NCBI GenBank assembly: GCA_029263945.1
Contig: JARIDM010000123.1
Location: 1-10,204, forward strand
DNA length: 10,204 nucleotides
Origin: Sporosarcina sp.
Lineage (GTDB): Bacteria; Bacillota; Bacilli; Bacillales_A; Planococcaceae
Direction of reading: 5' to 3'
Positions within the stretch are counted from its first letter, which is position 1. Each line of letters starts with the position of its first letter. A model generated the notes under the pieces. It made no database searches. It saw only the letters and a program-made list of their open reading frames with translations, and had not been told where the DNA came from. Below, one piece after another: positions 6,345-10,204 of the stretch. The translations under genes and the position numbers were made by a program.

Positions 6345-7337
6345 ATGAACAATCAGCAAGGTGTTGTTTTCCAACACGAAACAACAGGAACACTAATGAA
6401 AAAGGGTTACATCGCGCTTCAAGAAACTTATACGGTTGAAGAAGCAGTCACACACATTAGGCAAAACGTTCAAGGCAAAACCAATATTCACTACCTATAC
6501 ATTATTAACCCAGACAATCAATTAATGGGTGTTTTATCAATTCGTGAATTATTAGGGGCTCAAAGCGATACGAAAATCAGTGAGATTATGATTGAGGACA
6601 TTATTTCACTACCAACGGACCTCGATCAAGAGAAAGCTGCACAAATTTTTAGAGATGAAGACCTTGTTTCAATCCCCGTTGTCAATCAAAAGAAACAACT
6701 ACTGGGCATTATTCACGTCGAAGATATTTTAGATGTCGTCTGGAAAGAAGCAGATGAAGATATTGAAAAATTATTTGCCTCTGGTAAGGAAATCGATTTT
6801 AATACAAGCCCATTGGTTGCGGCTTGGCGTAGACTCCCATGGCTTGTTTTACTCTTATTTATCGGGCTTATTTCTGGCGGCATTATCGAACGATTTGAAG
6901 AAACGTTAGAAACAGTTGTTGCCCTCGCCTTCTTTATGCCGATGATTGCAGGGATGACAGGTAATACCGGGACACAATCATTAGCCGTTGTCGTACGCGG
7001 ACTCGTTTCTGAAGAACTTACGATGAAGAAAGCGTGGAAATTATTACTACGAGAATTAGTTGTCGGCATCATCATCGGCATCACGTGCGCCGTTGTCATT
7101 GCAGGCATTGCTTATGTATGGCGTGGTAGTTTAGTGCTCGGGTTAGTCGTCGGTGCATCTTTACTAGCGACCCTAATCATTGGAACACTTGCAGGGACAA
7201 TTATTCCACTTATTTTATACAAATTCAAAGCGGATCCAGCCATTGCCTCGGGTCCACTTATTACAACGATTAACGACATTCTTTCATTACTAATCTATTT
7301 TGGGATTGCAACAGCGTTTATTTCACATCTTATGTGA
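6345..7337 (+). CDS. mgtE: MgtE-family magnesium channel lacking the N-terminal domain
   Basis: A 330-residue inner-membrane magnesium channel. Residues about 15-70 and 80-132 form the CBS-domain pair that senses cytoplasmic Mg2+ (TGTLM, GVLSIRELL; IMIEDIISL, GIIHVEDILDVVWKEADEDIEKL). The plug helix follows at about 132-165, then five predicted membrane helices (about 166-185, 188-218, 237-257, 262-290, 302-326). The pore signature MIAGMTGNTGTQSLAVVVRGL is at about 200-220, and the pore-lining aspartate expected in the last helix is Asp311 (TTINDILSLL). Typical MgtE proteins are about 450 residues and begin with an acidic N domain of roughly 130 residues; that domain is absent here, and no coding remnant of it lies upstream. 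AAGGAGG lies 9 bases before the ATG. Expression is under M-box control. Confidence 0.95.
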   Translation: MNNQQGVVFQHETTGTLMKKGYIALQETYTVEEAVTHIRQNVQGKTNIHYLYIINPDNQLMGVLSIRELLGAQSDTKISEIMIEDIISLPTDLDQEKAAQIFRDEDLVSIPVVNQKKQLLGIIHVEDILDVVWKEADEDIEKLFASGKEIDFNTSPLVAAWRRLPWLVLLLFIGLISGGIIERFEETLETVVALAFFMPMIAGMTGNTGTQSLAVVVRGLVSEELTMKKAWKLLLRELVVGIIIGITCAVVIAGIAYVWRGSLVLGLVVGASLLATLIIGTLAGTIIPLILYKFKADPAIASGPLITTINDILSLLIYFGIATAFISHLM

Positions 7338-7347
7338 AGATAAACAC

Positions 7348-7396
7348 AAAACCGCGTGAAGCCAGGTAACAAGAACTTGGCTTCATGCGGTTTTTT
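7348..7396 (+). terminator. Strong intrinsic terminator after mgtE
   Basis: AAAACCGCGTGAAGCCA (from 7348) pairs with TGGCTTCATGCGGTTTT (from 7378) with one G-T wobble, around a loop of roughly a dozen bases. A run of six T ends at 7396. It starts about 10 bases past the mgtE stop. Confidence 0.93.
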
Positions 7397-7399
7397 ATG

Positions 7400-7441
7400 T
7401 TATCAGCGGTTTTGGGGTGGTTATCAGCGAAATAGGACCTT
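7400..7441. repeat. Two tandem copies of a degenerate 21-base TTATCAGCG unit
   Basis: TTATCAGCG occurs at 7400-7408 and again at 7421-7429, a 21-base period; the second halves of the two units (GTTTTGGGGTGG versus AAATAGGACCTT) have diverged. It lies between the mgtE terminator and the next gene's 3' end and does not appear coding. Similar short TTATCAGCG-type intergenic repeats occur in some Bacillales genomes (memory, unverified). The remaining bases to 7553 show nothing I can support. Confidence 0.45.
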
Positions 7442-7553
7442 GGATCTAGTTAAACCAAAAAAACAACTAAGTTATCCAAAATTATTCTGCAGTCACCAGG
7501 GTGCCAGGTAGAGCGCACATAAAAACGACCCTTTGCTTAATAAAGATTGAAAT

Positions 7554-8174
7554 TCACAAATTAGGTTTAACGTATTCTCCCGTTGAAGCATTAAAGGCCG
7601 CTGACCTCATTTCTGTCTGGTCACGATTCCAACCAATTACGAACAACAAGGTAATATTGGTCTTTGGATCTTTTTGAATCATAAAGTTATACCCTTTAGC
7701 CCAATCTGTACCAGGATTGACACTATCCAATTTCAGTGCTTTTTTAAGTAATTGAGGCGAATCAAAGGTAATATCATTTAAAGTAATAAATTCCTGTTTT
7801 GGATAAGGGGAATCCCCTTGATTTGTTAAATTATTCGTGGCTTCAATTTTCCCTTTATAAATCGTTACTAAAAAATATTTATTGGTATCTGGTACGCCAA
7901 AAGAAATATTCCAATACTTTCTTTTTCCATTATACCCAATGAACTTCTCGGTTTTATCTTCTAAGTCTATATTTATCGCGTTTAATAATTGTACATTCTC
8001 GTCCCATTTCATAGCAGATGGATATGCTAATTCTATCGCTTGCTTTATTGATAATTCTTGATGATTAAAGACCTCGACGTTTTGTTCAGTTGATTTTAAC
8101 GAATGAGCAAATAATTTATTAGCAACACCAAATGAAATCAGTAAAACTAAAACAACTAAAAATACTTTTTTCAT
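7554..8174 (-). CDS. Secreted PepSY-like protein of unknown function
   Basis: A 206-residue protein I do not recognise by name. Residues 1-23 form a clear signal peptide (MKK, a hydrophobic core, then KLFA with cleavage likely after Ala23). There is no lipobox cysteine, so it is released or retained at the cell surface. The mature part looks like two weak PepSY-type modules: LSIKQAIELAYPSAMKWDENVQ with YWNISFGVPDTNKYFLVTIYKGKIEA, and later LLKKALKLD with TLLFVIGWNRD and AAFNASTGEYV, which resembles the usual strand ending in D-A-x-T-G-x-V. PepSY modules are often protease inhibitors or extracytoplasmic sensors, but that role is not shown here. AGAGGATG precedes the ATG. It is AT-richer than the left half of the window and stands alone, with no clear terminator. 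Confidence 0.8.
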   Translation of the reverse strand: MKKVFLVVLVLLISFGVANKLFAHSLKSTEQNVEVFNHQELSIKQAIELAYPSAMKWDENVQLLNAINIDLEDKTEKFIGYNGKRKYWNISFGVPDTNKYFLVTIYKGKIEATNNLTNQGDSPYPKQEFITLNDITFDSPQLLKKALKLDSVNPGTDWAKGYNFMIQKDPKTNITLLFVIGWNRDQTEMRSAAFNASTGEYVKPNL

Positions 8175-8385
8175 TTCTTCATCCTCTCGTAGGGATAGCG
8201 TTTCTAAAACTCATTCAATTATTTAGCACAACTTCTGGACAGACAATATTTATTAAATTTACTTGAATATGGTTATGCTTTCCAAACAAACTTCATTTCT
8301 TGAAATTGAGCAACAATAAGAAAAGTTGTTACAAAAAGTTTTACCCTTATTTCATGAAAGCGACCATTAGCTGAAAATTTAAATT

Positions 8386-8724
8386 TTAACATTCAATCGT
8401 AATTGCTATTGTTCCCCATTCCTCTTCTTGTTCAGCGGTGTATATTTCATACGTGCTATCTATCATTTCTTTTATCGTCCAGCCTTCGCAGTCAAAATAT
8501 TCAAGGGGAATGTCCTTGTACATCGCTTCAAAAGTATCGTAACTTTTAAGATCTATTACCTTTACTCTTAGAATTTCTTCTGGTTGAAGAACCTTAATAA
8601 ATTCTATTTCATGCCCAACTTTAATTTCCCTTCTCTTTTCATCGTTCAATCGAACTTCTACTGTTTTCTTCCCTTCTTTAATCGCTTGAAAGTATTCTCC
8701 ATATAACCCCATATGATGAACCAC
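8386..8724 (-). CDS. ASCH-domain protein
   Basis: A 112-residue single-domain protein. The ASCH fold (PUA-like beta-barrel) is thought to bind RNA or nucleotides; some members hydrolyse N4-acetylcytidine. Visible signatures are MGLYGEYFQAIKEGKKTVEV followed by RLNDEKRREIKVGHEIEFI (the GxKxxExR... kvGDxIxF pattern), and the C-terminal strand EEEWGTIAITIE. I start it at the GTG at 8724, because GAGGTG lies 7 bases upstream (8737-8732); an ATG four codons later (8712) has no ribosome binding site. The frame is open to 8838, but that extension would overlap the methyltransferase and runs through a terminator hairpin. Its own promoter lies at 8749-8776. Substrate is unknown. Confidence 0.85.
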   Translation of the reverse strand: MVHHMGLYGEYFQAIKEGKKTVEVRLNDEKRREIKVGHEIEFIKVLQPEEILRVKVIDLKSYDTFEAMYKDIPLEYFDCEGWTIKEMIDSTYEIYTAEQEEEWGTIAITIEC

Positions 8725-8748
8725 TGTACAACACCTCACAAATTCTGA

Positions 8749-8776
8749 ATTATACTTAAAAATATGGGAGTGGCAA
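8749..8776 (-). promoter_or_regulatory. Promoter of the ASCH gene, -35 box inside a terminator stem
   Basis: On the minus strand TTGCCA (8776-8771), 16 bases, then a perfect TATAAT (8754-8749). The -35 box is part of the 3' arm of the upstream methyltransferase terminator. The -10 box lies about 25 bases before the GTG start. Confidence 0.6.
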
Positions 8777-8795
8777 AGTTTATCTTGCCACTCCC
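8758..8795 (-). terminator. Intrinsic terminator after the methyltransferase gene
   Basis: A perfect 11-base stem: GGGAGTGGCAA (8795-8785 on the minus strand) with TTGCCACTCCC (8776-8766), 8-base loop, followed by ATATTTTT (8765-8758). It lies 12 bases past the methyltransferase stop. There is no T-run on the plus-strand side, so it acts only on minus-strand transcripts. Confidence 0.9.
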
Positions 8796-8807
8796 ATAAA
8801 TCATGTA

Positions 8808-9428
8808 TTACTTCGAAATAATGAATACCCCACCACAATGAGAGATTTGATGAAATTCACACTCGTTTTCCAGTAAAGAACTTATTTCTTCATAAACGAA
8901 ATAAAACTCATCGTCATCCCAATATTCAATACTATCTTGACGACATTCATTGAGTTTCTCTCTTGTTTCAAAAGAAATGTCACCGATAAAAATTTTGCCA
9001 TCCTCCTTGAGTAAAGACCTTAAACTAGCTATGAACTCTACTTTCTTTTTATCTGTTAAGTGGTGTAAAGCATATGTGCTAATGATGGAATCATACTTTT
9101 TACCAATTATCTCAGGAGGTAAGCCCATCGATATATCCCATTCAACTAAATTGGCATTCGGCATTATAGATTGTGCAATCGTAATCATTTTAGATGAAAA
9201 GTCTACACCATCAATTTGATGTCCATTCGCATATAATTTACTTGTTAATACACCTGTTCCAAAACCGATATCTAAGATTTCAGAATCTCTTTTCTGCATC
9301 ACTTCATTAAAAATAACATTTAATACTTCCTTATATCCTGCAAAAGGATACAGATTATTTTCCTGACTTAACTGAACCGTTTCATCATATTTATCAGCCC
9401 ACAAATTAAATCCTTGATAACTTAACAT
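8808..9428 (-). CDS. Class I SAM-dependent methyltransferase
   Basis: A 206-residue Rossmann-fold methyltransferase that would use S-adenosylmethionine. Motif I is ILDIGFGTGVL (about residues 51-61), the acidic end of strand 2 is Asp76 in GVDFSSKMI, then LVEWDIS and STYALHHLTDKKKVEF (about 117-132), and KIFIGDISFETREKL. The N-terminal NLWADKYDETVQL and the STYALHHLTD block recall B. subtilis YrrT-type enzymes, but the substrate cannot be deduced. The ATG has GGGGGAG 5 bases upstream. It is preceded by a 21-codon leader ORF and competing hairpins (9428-9491) that include its start codon, suggesting translational control. A perfect terminator follows the stop. Base composition is visibly more AT-rich than the operon at the left of the window, consistent with acquisition by transfer. 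Confidence 0.88.
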   Translation of the reverse strand: MLSYQGFNLWADKYDETVQLSQENNLYPFAGYKEVLNVIFNEVMQKRDSEILDIGFGTGVLTSKLYANGHQIDGVDFSSKMITIAQSIMPNANLVEWDISMGLPPEIIGKKYDSIISTYALHHLTDKKKVEFIASLRSLLKEDGKIFIGDISFETREKLNECRQDSIEYWDDDEFYFVYEEISSLLENECEFHQISHCGGVFIISK

Positions 9429-9491
9429 GAATGCTCCCCCAATATCCTTCTAGTTTACGAGCATTCAAAAATCTTCTTTTATAAATGCTCG
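9428..9491 (-). promoter_or_regulatory. Candidate translational attenuator of the methyltransferase gene
   Basis: Three segments in the leader RNA compete. Segment 1, CGAGCATT (9491-9484), ends the leader ORF. Segment 2 is TGAATGCTCG (9467-9458). Segment 3, GAGCATTCA (9436-9428), overlaps the ribosome binding site GGGGGAG and the first base of the methyltransferase ATG. Segments 1 and 2 pair over 8 bases, with an extra AAAA/TTTT in the 18-base loop; segments 2 and 3 pair over 9 bases around a 21-base loop. Only one pairing can exist at a time. Pairing 2-3 would hide the start, and pairing 1-2 would expose it. The function is inferred from architecture alone. Confidence 0.5.
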
Positions 9492-9544
9492 CAATATCCT
9501 CCAATAAAATGATTTCCCCGACTCAAAGTAAAAGTACTTTTCAT
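9479..9544 (-). CDS. Putative 21-residue leader peptide upstream of the methyltransferase
   Basis: A short ORF, MKSTFTLSRGNHFIGGYCEH plus a final Leu, with a good ribosome binding site (GGAAGGTGTGAT; AAGGTG is 8 bases before the ATG). It ends 50 bases upstream of the methyltransferase start. Its last codons (GAG CAT TTA) form segment 1 of the competing hairpins, so a ribosome finishing the leader would block that segment. Codons 2-4 are a perfect palindrome, AAAAGTACTTTT (9541-9530). The stretch GGAGGATATTGCGAGCATT in the leader is closely repeated just before the methyltransferase ATG (AAGGATATTGGGGGAGCATT), pointing to a local duplication. It is not similar to a leader peptide I know. Confidence rests on the ribosome binding site and the position. 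Confidence 0.5.
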   Translation of the reverse strand: MKSTFTLSRGNHFIGGYCEHL

Positions 9545-9587
9545 TTAAATCACACCTTCCAATAATATTGTTATAATTTTAACACGG

Positions 9588-9999
9588 TTATCGAAACATT
9601 ACATCAATTCTATTGTCTACTTCTTTTAAATAATCGGTTTCAGGCACACCTCTTGTTCCGCTATTGCACTAGATTATTTAGCTTCTGATGGCATATTTTT
9701 TATTCGCAAATACCAATAAAAAGCGATCGTCTAGCATATCGATGCTACCGTTATCTCCTATAAATTAAATATTCATTGATGCTTCAATCGATTCGTCCGT
9801 TGTATAAGGTCCAACGAGACTGACCTTTGTCCATTTAAAATTGGTTAACCGTGTTAAATCAAGTTGTGTTTCGCCTTTTTCTAAAAGGCTGTCAATTTCT
9901 TTAGCCAACCCCCATGTCTTGGCTCGCTCGATTCGCAAAAAATTTTACAGATAAACTGATAATGGTAATCATAAAAACTACATAAAAAATCCTTTTCAT
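9588..9999 (-). pseudogene. Decayed gene for a small N-terminally anchored protein
   Basis: The frame starts at the ATG at 9999 with a hydrophobic N-terminus (MKRIFYVVFMITIISLSVKF), a signal peptide or membrane anchor, and stops after 32 residues at a TAA. Removing one G from the run of five at 9909-9913 (minus strand) restores the frame: GLAKEIDSLLEKGETQLDL, then LTNFKWTKVSLVGPYTTDES, to a TAA at 9767-9765. The same frame continues past it with protein-like sequence (IGDNGSIDMLDDRFLLVFAN) to TAA (9680-9678) and TAG (9671-9669), and ends GVPETDYLKEVDNRIDVMFR before a TAA at 9590-9588. The whole would have been about 136 residues. The FKWxKVxxxGPYT block belongs to a small family of Bacillales exported proteins of unknown function (memory). 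A +1 shift plus three in-frame stops indicates a dead gene. Confidence 0.75.
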
Positions 10000-10018
10000 A
10001 AGCTCTATCCCCTGCAGT

Positions 10019-10204
10019 TCAATCCAGTTTTTCTTTTTTTATTAACGTAAGTAAAGCCTGACACCCCTGGGTAACTAAATCATAGGTTTGCTCAAAATCA
10101 CCCGTATAGTATGGATCAGGAACGTCCTTTAGTTCACTTGCGTCAACCAAATCTAGTAAACGTAACACTTTAGTGGATGAATTCCCTTTGTTAATTTCTA
10201 GTAT
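10019..10204 (-). CDS. Low-molecular-weight protein tyrosine phosphatase, C-terminal 61 residues (partial)
   Basis: Only the C-terminal part is inside the window; the frame runs off the right edge. The block DVPDPYYTGDFEQTYDLVTQ (with DPYYTGDFE) is the diagnostic C-terminal motif of low-molecular-weight phosphotyrosine phosphatases, where the Asp of DPYY is the general acid in catalysis. The following QGCQALLTLIKKEK helix ends the protein normally at a TGA (10021-10019). The P-loop CxxxxxR motif is upstream of the window and cannot be checked. The DPYYTGxFE form is closer to B. subtilis YfkJ than to the arginine phosphatase YwlE (memory), but I do not assign a symbol. The decayed membrane-protein gene begins 19 bases downstream and may have been cotranscribed. 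Confidence 0.9.
   Translation of the reverse strand: MLEINKGNSSTKVLRLLDLVDASELKDVPDPYYTGDFEQTYDLVTQGCQALLTLIKKEKLD

Noticed and set aside
6713..7108. Minus-strand 131-codon frame opposite mgtE
   Set aside because: It is antisense to the pore and CBS region of a clear mgtE gene, with low-complexity Ser/Thr/Met composition typical of a shadow frame.
7491..7515. CACCAGGGTGCCAGG, resembling dispersed GGTGCCAGGCACC-type Bacillus repeats
   Set aside because: The match is partial and the palindrome is broken, with no second copy in the window; I cannot support a repeat call.
8372..8389. AT palindrome AAAATTTAAATTTT at the end of the ASCH gene
   Set aside because: Too AT-rich to be a convincing terminator stem, and no T-run follows it on the minus strand.
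8725..8838. N-terminal extension of the ASCH protein (start at 8838)
   Set aside because: It runs through a perfect terminator hairpin and a promoter and overlaps the methyltransferase end. The GTG at 8724 has a correctly spaced ribosome binding site.
9577..9859. 13-base TAACCGTGTTAAA present in opposite orientation near 9580 and near 9850
   Set aside because: About one such match is expected by chance in an AT-rich 10 kb window, and one copy lies in pseudogene coding sequence. No supporting structure.
9900..9999. Programmed frameshift in the small membrane-protein gene at the G5 run
   Set aside because: Three further nonsense codons lie downstream in the restored frame, so decay explains the data better than recoding.

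Overview
The window reads as a chromosomal segment of a low-to-moderate GC Gram-positive bacterium of the order Bacillales, probably of the Planococcaceae type (Sporosarcina/Lysinibacillus-like). This rests on strong AGGAGG-type ribosome binding sites, Bacillus-style sigma-A promoters, an M-box riboswitch, a bacilliredoxin, a Prli42-type miniprotein, and a gene order resembling the Bacillus subtilis yqiW...yqjC-yqjD-yqjE...yqjH...yqjK region (the comparison is from memory). The genus is an inference.

Positions 1-5120 (minus strand) form a tightly packed gene string transcribed right to left: methylmalonyl-CoA epimerase, acyl-CoA carboxylase carboxyltransferase subunit, an M20 peptidase and a CheW-domain protein, with gaps of 3-14 bases. 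A hairpin terminator follows, then DNA polymerase IV (dinB) and ribonuclease Z (rnz, cut by the window edge). The first two genes suggest propionyl/methylmalonyl-CoA metabolism. The CheW-domain gene is an unexpected passenger.

Positions 5121-5215 hold two overlapping divergent promoters. The plus-strand one drives a 30-residue membrane miniprotein (Prli42-like, 5216-5308). A bidirectional terminator separates it from the convergent bacilliredoxin gene (minus, 5370-5810).

Positions 5811-7396 are a magnesium-homeostasis unit on the plus strand: promoter, M-box riboswitch, intrinsic terminator, an unexplained 36-codon ORF with a near-ideal ribosome binding site, then an MgtE-family magnesium channel that lacks the usual N-terminal domain, and a strong terminator.

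Positions 7397-10018 look like a visibly AT-richer accessory stretch, all coding on the minus strand: a secreted PepSY-like protein, an ASCH-domain protein, a class I methyltransferase, and a decayed small membrane-protein gene. The methyltransferase is preceded by a 21-codon leader ORF and three mutually complementary segments, the last reaching the first base of its start codon. This has the architecture of a translational attenuator and is the most interesting signal in the window. The far right end holds the C-terminal part of a low-molecular-weight protein tyrosine phosphatase.
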